Of a stretch of DNA of 64,000 nucleotides, positions 33,241 through 44,966 are shown one piece after another. Position numbers and translations under genes: made by a program. Below the pieces are notes generated by a model. The model made no database searches. It was given only the letters and a program-made list of their open reading frames with translations, and was not told the origin of the DNA. Source of the DNA: Lophium mytilinum (taxonomy: Eukaryota > Ascomycota > Dothideomycetes > Mytilinidiales > Mytilinidiaceae). The stretch lies in assembly GCA_010093605.1 (NCBI GenBank), contig MU004186.1:203765-267764 (forward strand), in the 5' to 3' direction. The first letter of the stretch is position 1; the number at the start of each line of letters is the position of its first letter.

Positions 33241-35164
33241 ATGACGGTTGAGCCGCTCTCCTCCAACGTCGTGAACTACCTGGTGTGGAGATATCTGCAG
33301 GAATCTGGTGGGCATCGCGCGCGCCGACTGCAACCCTATATAATGCTAATGTTGTCCAGGCTTCGGAAATGCGGCAGTCCAGCTGTCGCGCAGCTGGTAC
33401 CACAACCCCGACCGTCTTCCCTTCGCAAAGAATGTCTCCTCGCACGCCCTCATCCATATTCTGCAGGATGGCCTCTGGCTTGACAAGCTGCAGGCTGAGG
33501 TGAAGGATGTTCGTCGCTTCCCCCTCGACCGCTCTTCGTGTTCTGACAGCTTGCAGGGCCAGCGCCGGTATCAGTTCGGACGTGACCATGGACGGCCCTT
33601 CTCCCTCCACAGCACCGAGAGCTCAATGTTAGACCAACAGCCGCCTCCGGATCTATTTGAAGAGATGAATGGTACGAGCGCAGATGCTCCAGCTCGGAGA
33701 GGACCCGCAAAAAAGAAGCAGAAGAAGACAAATGGCATTGTGGACCAGCAGGTCAATGGCGATGCTATGGACATTGATCACAATGGCTCCCTCCAGATCA
33801 CCCCGTCACTGCGTGGTGAATCCGAGGCCGTCCTATCTGATGCCGATTCGCCATCTGTCGTAGAAGAGATACCCATATCCACACTCAGCATTGGACAAAG
33901 CACCTACATCCAGACCGAGGAGCTCCCGTCTTGGGAGAATGAAGACCCCACCAGTCGCGGACTCGAGAGCGGGTACCCTCCTCAACGCGAACTAAATGCC
34001 CCGCAGGCAACGAATCTCATAGCAAAGGAACCAGACAAGGAGATCACGCACACTCTATGGGACCCTTCCGCATCGTCGCTTCTACTCACGGCAGGAAAAT
34101 CCCTAGCAAGGCTCCAGGATATCACCGATACCGACTTGCGACGGTCCTTAGACTTTCAGATCCCGCTCAACGAGTTCATCGTAACAGCTGTGTGTTTCAC
34201 CTCGAATGAGGAGGTAGCAATTGCAGCTCGGGAGGAACACATCAATGAGCAAGGAGATACGATGAAGACGGACAAGTTGATAAAGATCATTGACGCAGGT
34301 CGAGATTCGCGCATAATCTCTTCGGTCGTGGGAATGGTGTCTACCTTACGATGGAATCCATCTTCGCGGACCCTGTTGAGCGTTTCGACCACTGACATGG
34401 CCGGGAGTATCAAAATCTGGACAAACGACGACACGACACCAGCCTTCACAGCCTTTGCCGAATCCGCCATCATGGACGCGGCCTGGATGACAGAAACGGA
34501 ATTTGTTGTTTGTGGCTTGAATATCGTACAAGTGTATCAGATTGACGGGGAGCTCAAGCTATTACACTCTTTCGAAAAGGATGGGACCTGGGAGACGGTC
34601 AAGTACGATCCACTGCATCGCATCATAATCTGTGCCGCATATGAAGAGGAGCTAATGGGAGTGGTATACCTCGACGTCACATCGAAAGGTATTCAGACTA
34701 CCAAACATCCGGATAAGTTCTTCTCAGGCTTGAAACTATCAAGCTTAAGGCAGCCCGCCGGCGACTCTGGACGAGTTCCTTGTTTCGTCGGGACTTGCGC
34801 TGCTGCCGGTGCGTATATCTGGGACGTAGGAGATCCGGAAAACCCATTCCAAGAATACCGTCACTTTTCAGTACCTCTCGCGACCCAAGCTCGTTGTCTT
34901 GCGATCTCCAATTCTGGGGACTTGGTTGCAGTCGGAACAAAGGATTCAGTCTTGATATGGAGGATCATCGGGGGCGCTTACGAAGTCAAATGGCTTTGGA
35001 CGGAAGGGTCAGGCCTTGAAGTTGAACAAGAACAGCATCTGAGCTGGAACCATGATGACTCGCGGCTCGCGTTCTCTGTTGGCGACCAGGTATGGATGCC
35101 TATCCTAATTGCTTTGAACGCTGCTAATGATCAAAAGGTCGCTGTTATCAATCTTCAGGAATAA
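33241..35164 (+). CDS. LisH and WD40-repeat protein (TBL1/Sif2-like), 607 aa
   Basis: Three exons: 33241-33307, 33360-35089 and 35138-35164 (1824 nt). The 48-nt last intron preserves frame if retained, so a read-through form would differ only by 16 residues. The N-terminus (SSNVVNYLVWRYLQESG) is a LisH dimerisation motif as in TBL1 and Sif2. A GRDHGRPFS segment follows. After an acidic linker, residues about 190-600 form WD40 repeats (for example HTLWDPSAS, TLRWNPSS and SIKIWTND). TBL1/Sif2 are subunits of Set3/SMRT-type histone-deacetylase corepressor complexes, so a nuclear corepressor role is likely. Confidence 0.85.
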
Positions 35165-35971
35165 AGAATATTGCAAAAATGGCGAACAAACTCATCAGCC
35201 ACTACAAGCTCGTCTACACTCGCTTAGCACTGCTTGAGGTCCTCAAGAACGTTGTTCAAACCTATAAACCTACAGTTTTGCAAGCCGGAGAGCTTCCCGG
35301 GCCACCTCCGACAGTGCCGGACACTGCTACCGTGTCTCCCGATATTCCGATAGACTCAAGCTCCGAAGACCACTCTCTAGCTGACGGTGCGAGGCACATA
35401 GATAACGTAACGGGACGCTACCACCTATCCTGGTACGGATCGCCGGTCCACAGTAGCAGGGCCATGGAGAAGCAGCGGGGCGCAACCAGAAGTTATATTT
35501 GGCGTCTACAGCTAGATACTAAGATGCATATATCGGTATGGTAGCCCGCCGAGATTTGGATATCAGACAGTTTCTTGCCATTGAGGCATACCTCTAGCTG
35601 GATCCGCGATTTTAGATACCTACCTACTCTTGAATCGAAAGCCACGATCAGAACATGTGTCAATTTCCCGCGTAATGATTAACCAATGTCGCCCAGCACT
35701 CCAGAGCTCGTCGCGAGGAAGACGAGTTAAACAATTGCATCGATCACGTGCGCATCGCGGGGTTTGCCGTGGCACGGATGTTCTCTGGACCCAGGCAACC
35801 ATATAGCAACCAACCTCGAGACAGTCAAATCCCCCCATCTGACACCGTGTATTTTCCACCCTTCAAAATCTCCTAATCTTGCTAAGATGTCAAGGTACGA
35901 TATTTCATCCTCATCATTGTTCAGCAGTGTCAATATTTATCATAAGTTTTCTTGTTTACTCTAACATCAAT
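35165..35971. other. Intergenic region with one repeat copy
   Basis: Follows the WD40 gene. A copy of the 112-nt family begins 49 bases after its stop codon. The 121-codon frame at 35179-35544 reads through this repeat and is not considered a gene. The last 150 bases lead into the DUF-type gene. Confidence 0.5.
35213..35335 (+). repeat. Dispersed copy of the 112-nt family
   Basis: TCTACACTCGCTTAGCACTGC, TTGAGGTCCTC, a less conserved middle and GGGCCACCTCCGACAGTGCC match the family in order. It lies in what should be the 3' untranslated region of the WD40 gene. The boundary sequence CACTGCTTGAGGT is shared with the tandem array at 24.16 kb. Confidence 0.65.
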
Positions 35972-37060
35972 ATGTCATCGTCTTCATTATTCGGTAGCTT
36001 ACGGAATAACAACCCCAGACGGTTAGAAAATCCAGTACAAACAACAGGAAAAACGAGAGTCGAAGAAGTAGAAAATGAAGCAATGCCAGTCCTCCGCCGA
36101 TCTCTAACTCTCCCCCTCCGTTCTCCATCGCCAATATATTACAACGACCAACCCCCACTTCGTCGCCGTTATCAACGAACCCTCATCCAGGACGCCTGCT
36201 TACTATTTCGTCTACCCCTGGAACTACGCACTATCGTCTATGAATACGTCTTGGGTGGATGGACCCTGCAACCTGCTCGGAATAAAACCACGGGCCAATT
36301 ACATCTCGAAACAGCCCACTTCCCAGGTGTGAAATGTACCTTCCCTCCCCCGAGACGGTGTCCATGCAATACCGGGACCCTGAGGCCGTACTGCCGTTGT
36401 ACAAGAGAGCTGACCGCTGAGCGTGTCTGGCATTGTCGGCTGCACTGCATAAACCGGAGCTCCCGGTGTATCGCATTCCAAATCAGTTCATTACTCACGT
36501 GTCGAGCAATGTAGGCGTTCACCTCGCCATACTATGCCGTCCCTTCAAACCAGTGCTCACATGACAACAGTTACTCTGAGGCTATCGACATCATCTATGA
36601 GCGCAACACGTTTACGATCACGGATATCGGCGTGCTACTTGCGATGCAGAAGCTAGTCCCACCACACCGGCTGCAGAAGATTAGAACGCTAACTCTCCAA
36701 TCTGGAGACATCTCTTTCTTCAGTATGGGGTGGGTCGCGAGAGTGCATGGAACGGCGGCCACGTCGGATTTACTGGAGCGGTTGCAGCCGCGCTTCAGCC
36801 CTCGGTATAAGGTGTGGGAGCAAGGGTGTGCCGTGTTGGCTGGTATGAGCGGGCTGAGGCGGCTTGTTGTTGATATCGATAATGCCACGGCCCAGAGCTC
36901 CCAGGAGGCTAGCAAAGTAGGTATCATGGAGCCGTTGATTAATGTACGAGCGTCGGAGTTGTTTGAGGTCATGTTGCATTGGGCGGAAAGTCCGGAGGAG
37001 CTTGATGTGGTGGACCGGGGTGCACAGTTCACGATTGTGAGGAAATTAGCCTGGCGCTAG
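35972..37060 (+). CDS. Fungal DUF7730-like / F-box-associated-type protein, 342 aa
   Basis: Two exons: 35972-36510 and 36571-37060 (1029 nt). The core has LLFRLPLELRTIVYEYVLGG, the hallmark opening of a large fungal family whose members often carry an F-box-like LP.E.R..IY helix. A later YSEAIDIIYERNTF continues the family pattern. Between these lies an unusual run of Cys residues (PCNTGTLRPYCRC and then WHCRLHC) that could bind metal. Family members are numerous in plant-associated ascomycetes and have no known biochemical role. An upstream ATG at 35879 would add 31 hydrophobic residues. I prefer 35972. Confidence 0.7.
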
Positions 37061-37839
37061 CTTACGAAGGAACTGGATGACTGGAGAAGATGAAGGATGA
37101 GCTAATTGTGAAGTTGTGTTCGAAGCCTTTCACTATCCAGGAAAACTATGTTAGTAAGTGATGTCTCTGCTAGTCCTGACAATCACTTGAATCTCAAGGC
37201 ATTTGAAAATGACTCCAAAATCCTACTGTACGAACGCAAAGGTTTGGTTGTGCCTTTCTGACACTGCTTGTAGCACCTCCATTGTACTTTTACTGATGAA
37301 ACCTGGGGCAATTGGTCACAGGCCTAGTCTGCGCACATTTTTCTACTTCCACCGCCTGAAGTAGCCCAGCAGGGTATCAGAGCTTACAAAAAGATGGTCA
37401 AGAGGTTCATTCGAAAGTAGCCTTTGGCAAGTGGCAGGCTAGTAAGATGCAGTGGTCGAGATCACGAGCTCCTGCAGCGAGCTGGTATTACTGCAACAGC
37501 ACTAACCTCTGTGGACATCACGTATCACGGTATCACTGCTTGTAGTCATATGGTCTGCTTTCAAGAAACAGGACGATATATGATTGGATCGCTTTGAATG
37601 ACATGATAGCTCGCCGGGTCACGGCAGAGAGCTTCATCTATCCCTACATGATACGACTTTTGAAAGTTCACAAGAAATCAGCCACTACGAGATAGGTCTG
37701 TACACTCTCTATTAGATTTTTTCCAGATTCTTTATAGTATGCGGATCCACTCCGGGTGATGGCAATATGGGTTGGCTAAATGTAAGAACGTTCGTTCCTA
37801 GGTATTCACACTGCGTTGGAGTATCAATATCTCGGAAAT

Positions 37840-37885
37840 CTCCGTCATGCGGCGGAGTACCTGAGACAATGGCAAGCAAGACTAC
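37840..37885 (+). repeat. Fragment of the 112-nt family
   Basis: ATGCGGCGGAGTACCTGAGAC followed by AATGGCAAGCAAGACTACG resembles the ATGAGGCTACTCCAGACAGTGGCAA portion of the unit. It is short and diverged, so homology is tentative. Confidence 0.35.
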
Positions 37886-38089
37886 GCTAACTCCTTTGCA
37901 GGCACTCTACCCTAAGCAGTGGGATCAGTACGTACGTGAATATGTGTGCTAGCATTGCACTCTCGCGCCGTCGATGTGACCAATGCGCGCATAGCTTTAC
38001 GAGCCTTTGGCAAACTGGCTACCTCCTTGTACCCATCGGCGAGCTCCTACAGATAGTAGCACAGGATCTGGACATTACTTTGCTAAAAC

Positions 38090-38215
38090 TGCTCGACGCC
38101 GTTTGCAGCGCCTCAAAGAATCTTCAGTATCATCAAAGAGATTCAATTATACCTTGTGACAAGCCTAAAACCATGCCGGGCCACCTCGGACGGTGGTAGA
38201 ACAGTGTGCACAGAA
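38090..38215 (+). repeat. Dispersed copy of the 112-nt family
   Basis: GCAGCGCCTCAAAGAATCTTC, CAGTATC, then GGGCCACCTCGGACGGTGG and CAGTGTGCACAG match the family order. It lies some 250 bases upstream of the secreted-protein gene at 38460, inside its probable promoter region. Confidence 0.6.
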
Positions 38216-38459
38216 AACACTTCACAGTCATCCGTCGCTTCCAAGTTTTCCATCGCCTGGAGTATTCGTCCAGTCTCCACCTTCCTGCTATATAGGATCC
38301 TTCCGGCTTGCTTCCCTTTTCTCTTCACGCAACATCCGTCACAGCGAACATTGCACGGGGATCGTTACAAACTTTAGTAATCCTTGCACAGCGACCATAA
38401 CTTCTCTACACTGTTTTACTACTTCGAGCCACCTCAGCCGACATTATTCTGTTGTCAAT

Positions 38460-38996
38460 ATGATGCCCAAGGCCACCCAGATCATGCTCATCCTCGCTAC
38501 TACGGGCTTCCTTGCCTCTGGAATGCCAACTGACGCCGTCACACACATCTCAGCTAGGCAGTTCCAGGCATCGCCAGAAAGCCCCGGGTGTGCTCAAGCC
38601 GGCGTCTATGTGTGCTCCGATCCTTATTGGCAGGGGAATTGTGTCTACCACTGCGGGCCGTTCGGTAGCAACCCCGACACCCAATGCACCAAGCTGGACG
38701 GATCCGCCTCCAGCATCGGACCTGATGCTGGTATCAAGTGTAATTTCTTCACGTGAGTGTTGTCTTGTGCAAGCTATGATACAAGTCGTCCTATTGATGA
38801 ATGGGAGGGGCGCTCTTTTCAGATATCAACTCTCTTGATGTATCATTCATGCTGACAGTCTTTGCTCAATAGAAATGGATATTGTGACAGCCTCCCCGGC
38901 GAAAGCCAAATCACACTCCAGTATCCAGGCAACGATAACCTTGCCTCGATCGGCTGGGACAACAAGGTCGCCAGCTACGCTTGCTTCGCGCTATAG
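38460..38996 (+). CDS. Small secreted cysteine-rich protein, 138 aa, beta/gamma-crystallin-like
   Basis: Two exons: 38460-38752 and 38873-38996 (417 nt, 120-nt intron). A hydrophobic signal peptide (MMPKATQIMLILATTGFLAS) precedes a short propeptide-like stretch. The mature region has eight cysteines and the pattern VYVCSDPYWQGNCVYHC, SSIGPDAGIKC, LQYPGNDNL and WDNKVASYAC. Aromatic and Gly positions with a C-terminal SY.C resemble one beta/gamma-crystallin-type domain, as found in some secreted fungal and microbial killer-type proteins. The resemblance is judged by eye. It is an effector or antimicrobial candidate. The neighbouring region is repeat-rich. Confidence 0.72.
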
Positions 38997-40171
38997 CAGA
39001 CGCTAGGTAGTTAGTTTTGGGACTCAGACTGCGATTGAGTGTGGAGCTTTTGGTGCTGAATCAATACTAGCTGAGGTCCTTCAGCCCGCTCATCAAAATC
39101 AGAATGCAATCTCAAACCTTCCAACTTGCAGATTAGAGTCAATGCTATGCATACAGGTTGACAGCGCCAGACGTGCTCCAATGAATCATTATCAATCCAG
39201 CTACGAGATCAAAGTCTGGCTCTTATGATTCAGACTCACAGCTTTATGTACAGCCTGACGTTTTCAGAAGCCCTGGGTCTGCAGCATGCCGAATCGAATG
39301 CACATTAGGATATCAAATCCTCAACGCGGAAGAATCATACACCAGTCACGAAGCTAATTCACAAGCATTTGACGCTGTTAAAGATCCTCTATAACAAGTA
39401 TGACGAACCTAAAGACGATAGTAAATGTTGAAACTGTAAATCGGAATGTTGAAACCGTGTACACGGGCCTATGAATTAACGAAGAACAGTACGTCGAATC
39501 CCCCCTGGCACAGCTCTCTCCCGAAAACACCACAAGCCCCGGGCTTCCCATCCCATGCCCTCTCCACACATCCTCGCTAAACACTGTACTCATCCCTTTC
39601 GCATCGCCAAGTCGCGCATCGCCCTCGCTACTCCCATCTCGCAGAACCTCGACCTTGTGACCCCATCTCGCCAATCTCCCTTCCCTAAACCAATCCCCCG
39701 CAAACCCCAACCCAATCCCCAGATTCTGTCTCTGACTCTAGGCCCGTGCCAGGGCTTCACATCACGCCAGACCATGCTGATTCCGGAAACGATGCATATC
39801 CGCAGCCGGAAAACCTCACAAATCCCATCCGGTCCCGATGCCGCCGAAAATTGCCGACCACCCCTCACACTCTTGTGGCACAGAGGAAAGATGCGAGTGC
39901 AATACTTAATTCCAGCTACCCCGTGGGAAAAAGCAGTTAGAGCAAGCATGGGCAGTCCTGGTCCTCGGGAATAGTGATTTGTTTTCGTTGTGAAAAATCT
40001 TGCGTGTGCTTTGGAGCGTTGTTGTTTCTTCGTTGACTTTTGCAGAACACTAACGAGAAGGTTGGATTACTCGGTTCCTGCATTTGTGCGGTTGGAAGAA
40101 AATTCGTACAAAGAGTCGGTACTGTTAGCTCCTGGTGCGGAGAGGAGGCTAAGAGACTGAAATCTGTCAAG
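38997..40171. other. Intergenic region
   Basis: About 1.2 kb between the secreted-protein gene and the transporter. Open frames around 39378-39974 occur on both strands over the same DNA, have no domains and are rejected as genes. The last 150 bases are the likely leader of the transporter. I see no repeat copy. Confidence 0.5.
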
Positions 40172-42084
40172 ATGGCTACGGAAGCTGCTGAGCCCAAACC
40201 CGCTATGAGCCACCAAGAAAGCATCCACGAAGGCCACGACGAGATACACGCCTCTAAGCATGTCGTCCGCGCCCATGGCGACATCCTCGCTCAGGAAGCT
40301 CTTGGAGACGATCTTCCGCCAGGCTACTTCACCAGTATCCAGTTCATCGGCACTGCCTTTGTAAAGACCACCTTTCCTTCTAACGCACCCTCTCAATCAA
40401 ATACACTAACAGCTCCCACCAACAGGGCGTCGGTCTCAGCTGCGGCAACGGCTACTTAGGCTGGGTCCTGGCCTCCAACAGCCTCACAGCTATCAACGCC
40501 GAGCTGGGCCCTTCCGAGAACCTCCTCTGGGTGCCGCTCGCCTACATCGTGACCAGCGCCGTCGGATGGGTGCTCTTCGGACGTCTTTCTGACATCTTCG
40601 GCCGTCGCTGGTTCTACATCTCCGGGGATGTGCTAGGTCTCATCGGGTGCATCATCGCGGCCACAGCGCAAAACATGAGCGCCATGATCGTCTCCAACGT
40701 CTTCATCGGCTTCGGCGCCGCGATCCAGCAATCCTACGGTACGGTGATCCAAGAGCTAGTCCCGCTGAAAGCGCGAGGCGTCATGGCCGCCTTCGTGCTC
40801 ACAGTTGTGACGCCCGGCGCCGTGTTTGGCCCCATCATCGCGAAGTCGTTCATCGCGAACACGAGCGCTGGGTGGCGATGGGACTACTACCTGACCATCA
40901 TCACCAACGTAGTCGCCGGCCTCCTACTCGTCCTCTTCTACCACCCCCCAACCTTCGAAATGCTGCACATGGGCAAGACCAAGTGGCAGAAGATCAAAGC
41001 CCTCGACTTCGGCGGCATCTTCATCTTCATGGCGGGCGAAGTGCTTTTCCTGCTCGGCATCAACTGGGGCGGCCAACTCTACCCCTGGAAATCCGCCCAA
41101 GTGATCGTCTGCATCGTCCTCGGCTTCCTCATCATCGTCGCGCTAGTCTTCTACGAAGCCTTCGTCCCCGCCGACCCCCTAATCCCCGTCTCGCTCCTCC
41201 GCAACGTGCAATTCATGATGTTCGTCGTGTGCGCGTGTATCGGCGGCATGATCTACTACGCCCTGGGCATCGTGTGGCCGCAGACCGTCGCGACGCTCTT
41301 CTCCACCGACCTCATCCACCAGGGCTGGCTGTCCGTCTCCGCGACGGGCGGCAACCAGCTCGGCAACATCTGCTGCGGCCTCGCCTTCGCCCCGATCGGC
41401 CGCGTGCGCTACCAGCTCATCATCGCCGCCATCTGCATGACCGCGTTCGTCGCCTCGCTGGCTAGCACCACCCAGCACTCCCAGTCCCGCTCCATCGCCC
41501 TCTCCATCATCGGCACCTGGTTCGCCGGCTTCGTCGAAGTGATCCCTATTGTTTCGATCCCCTTCACGACCGCCCCGGAGGACATTGGCCTCGCGATCGG
41601 CGTCATGGGCGCGATTCGTGCGTCCGCTGGTGCAGTTGCTACCGCCGTCTACGTGTCCATTCTCAACAACCGCGACACGACGCTCTCCGCGAAGCTCATC
41701 CCCACCGCTGTGCTCAACGCCGGACTGCCCGCGTCTTCGCTGCCTGAGCTGTTTAAAGCGCTGGCGGCGGGCACGGCAGACGCGCTGGCGGCGGTGCCGG
41801 GGTTCAATGCGGGCGTGGGCGCGGCGCTGACGCTGGCGCAGAAGAACGCGTTCTCGGGCGCGATCAAGACGGTGTTTTTGGCGACGATTTCGTTTGGCAT
41901 GTGTGGGGTGATTGCGAGTTTGTTTGTGAAGAATATTGATCATTTGTTGACCGGGGATGTGGTGAGGAAGCTGCATAGGCGGGATGTGAGGGAGATTCAT
42001 GAGGCGGTGGTGAGTGATGAGGGGGAAGTGTTGGGGAATGAGAAGAGGGAGAAGGGGCCGGTTGGGGGTGTAGAGGCGGTTTAA
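40172..42084 (+). CDS. TRI12-type major facilitator (MFS) efflux transporter, 615 aa
   Basis: Two exons: 40172-40360 and 40426-42084 (1848 nt). A soluble 55-residue N-terminus leads into about 14 membrane segments. Family landmarks are GVGLSCGNGYLGWVLAS, WVPLAYIVTSAVGW, the MFS loop motif GRLSDIFGRRW, and ELVPLKARG after helix 5. This is the DHA2-like TRI12/siderophore-type group of fungal transporters. Tri12 exports trichothecenes, and other members move toxins or drugs. The substrate cannot be read from sequence. The gene converges with the SDH-flavoprotein paralogue only 319 bases away. Confidence 0.88.
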
Positions 42085-42402
42085 GGGGCTGGTGTAGGTG
42101 GAGAGGGTTGGTGGATGGTTGTGATTAGGGGTGGGATAGGGGTATTACTATTACCATGCTCAAACACAATTGAAGCTCGAAACTATAACTTCGCAATTTG
42201 CTCGCGATTCGCTTTTGCCACGAGTAATGAGACGACAGAGAAAAACGCCTTACCTCCATACGTCTTTCAAAGATCTTGTTTACGCTGTCTTGACATCGTG
42301 AACGGAGCTTAAATGTCCGACGGTGTTTTTGAGGCGTCTCTTCGCACCATATGAGCTCGTTTGTATTGCTACGCCAAGTCTACAAACTTCTCGTCTCTTA
42401 TA
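42085..42402. other. Convergent spacer
   Basis: These 318 bases lie between the transporter (plus) and the SDH-flavoprotein gene (minus) and presumably hold both 3' ends. Nothing else was seen. Confidence 0.5.
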
Positions 42403-44966
42403 TTAGTAAGATCGCGCCTTTGGTGGTACAGTCTAATGTTTTGATTAGTCAAACGATTATGTCAATGCTCACTTGAGAGAAACTCACTGCACATTCCTGC
42501 TGATCCAGCGTCTCGAACACTACACCTCTATATCCCACTCTGATATCATCGCCAGTACTCTTCTGCCAAGTTAGGGAGTGCTTCAACCACTCTCCATCAT
42601 TCCTCTCCTGAAAATCGTCTCTTGCGTGACTGCCTCTACTCTCTTTCCTTTCCAGCGCCGCCTTCGTTGTCTGCACGGCACATGTGAGTAGATTCCTCGT
42701 TTCCAACGTCTCTACAAGGTCGGAGTTCCATATAAGAGACTTGTCTTTGACCGAAAGCCGGGAGTTGAAGTCGCGCTCAACTGCACTGACAAGGTCTATG
42801 CCTGTGGAAAGGGAATCGTGGGTGCGGAACACGGCGACAGAGCTCTGCATGCTGCGTTGCAAGTCGTTTCGAAGAGAAGACGTCAGGATGTCGCCGTCTG
42901 CGAGGCGAACCGAGTCGAGATCGGCGAAGGAGTCGAGGCCGATGTTCGAAGGGACGGGAAGATGCGGTTGGGCAGGGGCATTGTTTACAGCGATGTCGAT
43001 TGCACATGCCCGACCCTGGGCGATGCTGTCAGAAGCATGGTCTGGCTTTTAGAAGGGACTGTGCAAACTGATGGACTTACGAACACAACAATGTCGAGTA
43101 AAGAGTTTGCTCCCAGTCGATTCGCTCCGTGCACACTCACACAAGCGGCCTCGCCAGCAGCATACAGACCTCCCACGACGCTTTCTTCGCCACTCTCAGT
43201 TACGTTGATGACTTGACCTTTGTAATTGGTTGGTATACCTCCCATACAGTAGTGTACCGTGGGTAAAACTGGGATAGGTTCTCGAGTGATATCAATTCCA
43301 GCGAAAATAGCCGCCGTCTCAGCAATTCCGGGAAGCCGTTCCAATATGAGCTCGCGCGGTAAGTGGGACAGCTGGAGGTAGATATGATCCTTTTCCGGTC
43401 CGACGCCGCGTCCTAGCAGGATCTCGAGGTTCATGGACCGAGAAACGACATCTCTTGATGCCAGGTCTTTTGCAGTAGGCGCGTAACGTTCCATAAAGCG
43501 TTCGCCTTCGCTGTTCAGAAGATATCCGCCTTCACCGCGGGCGCCTTCTGTGATTAAGACCTATATTTCCGTAAGAACGCGATAGTTCTCGGACAGGCAT
43601 GGAAGGGCTAGCTCACGCCTGCACCGTAGATACCTGATGGATGGAACTGTACGAACTCCATATCTTGGAGAGGGAGCCCAGCTCTTGCAGCCATTGCATT
43701 TCCATCTCCTGTACTCGTGTGAGCGCTCGTTGCGCTGAAGTAGGCACGACCGTAACCTAGAACTCATGATTAGTAGATTCATAGTATCTTGTCGCATTTG
43801 AGATAATGAGGATCTAGATGGACAAGAAGCGAGGATTTAGAAGCCGCAAAGATCGACTCACCACCAGTAGCAAGCACAGTGTTTCTTGCAAATATCCTAT
43901 GCAATGTACCATCTTCCATGCTCATGGCAGTGATTCCAACACACTTCCCGTCTACCATCATCAAGTCCATGGCAAAGTACTCAATGAAGAATTGGCAATC
44001 ATGCTTGAGACTCTGTCCATAAAGCGTGTGTAACATTGCATGGCCTGTCCGGTCTGCTGCACATGCGGTTCGATGCGCCTGTCCTCCGGTTCCGTACTTT
44101 AAGCTCTGGCCCCCAAGCGCTCGTTGGTAGATCCGTCCGTCTGATGTACGCGAAAAGGGCATTCCATAACGCTCGAGCTCGACGATGGCGTCCACGGCTT
44201 CGCGCGTCATGTAGTGGATCGCATCTTGATCACCAAGCCAGTCGCTGCCTTTGACCGTGTCGTACATGTGCCAACGCCAGTCGTCTTCAGTCATGCTGGA
44301 ATAACACAACTTTAGCTTAGTATGGCAAAGTTTGGATCACTGCCTGTGAGGGCATTCGGAGCCACTCACTTTCCCAGCGCAGCATTGATGCCCCCTTGTG
44401 CAGCCACAGTATGTGAGCGTGTGGGGAACAACTTCGAGACGCATGCCGTCTTAAGCCCTGCTTCTGTCAGACCAACGGCCGCCCGAAGGCCCGCGCCGCC
44501 AGCTCCAACAACAATTGCACTTGAAAAAATCAGCACTGCACTCTGAGGGTTGGTAATCGCTAATCTTCAATCGGCATGAAGACTCAACGATCTGAAAGCA
44601 TCGAAGGTACTTGACCGGATGTTTGTAGAATTGACGGTGACTGGAACCATGTTGGAAGCTAGTAACGGAAAGAAATTGATCGTGAGAGCTGCTACGCCGT
44701 CTACGAGGAGGCGGCTTGAAACGCCACCGACAATGGCTCTCCAGACACCTAGCTACTGGACATTCACACGGCGGTGTTGTTGCCCCAAGAAACACGAAAG
44801 AAACAAATACTTCATGTCGCAGTACGTACTCATAATGGTGGTCAATCACCGCATGGCCAGCTTTTGACAGGCCTGATGCTCTCCGCAATTGCTTCAGCGG
44901 TTGCAATGCTGGGAGGGGTATTCTTGACTGGAGGAGGCTACGTGTTACCAGTATGCAGGCCCGCAT
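42403..44966 (-). CDS. Succinate dehydrogenase flavoprotein subunit paralogue, 632 aa
   Basis: Seven exons: 44966-44830, 44519-44370, 44295-43862, 43756-43617, 43560-43081, 43015-42488 and 42432-42403 (1899 nt). A basic presequence ([10 protein letters not shown]...) and [20 protein letters not shown] open the FAD domain. [10 protein letters not shown] carries the His that binds FAD covalently. [24 protein letters not shown] and [20 protein letters not shown] complete the active site. The C-terminus ECATVPP..RSY is canonical once a 55-nt final intron is removed. It should oxidise succinate to fumarate in mitochondrial complex II. One oddity is HYC where the family normally has HYN. The first intron is long (310 nt) for this window. 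It could be the only SDH1 or a second copy. The accessory setting suggests a second copy. Confidence 0.88.

Larger units (their letters stand above)
37061..38459. other. Gene-poor region with decayed repeats
   Basis: About 1.4 kb with no supportable gene. Fragments resembling the 112-nt family appear near 37740-37770, 37840-37885 and, most clearly, 38090-38215. A TATATA at 38288-38294 lies about 170 bases before the next gene and may be its TATA element. Confidence 0.5.

Noticed and set aside
33500-33550. Possible intron (GTGAAG...GACAG) in the LisH/WD40 gene
   Set aside because: Its 50-nt length shifts the frame into a stop codon; reading through keeps the frame and the GRDHG segment.
35179-35544. 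121-codon open frame after the WD40 gene
   Set aside because: It runs through a copy of the 112-nt repeat and starts 14 bases after a stop codon, with no domain.
41179-42000. 273-codon minus-strand frame opposite the MFS transporter
   Set aside because: Arg/His/Gly-rich antisense shadow of a highly GC-biased transporter exon.
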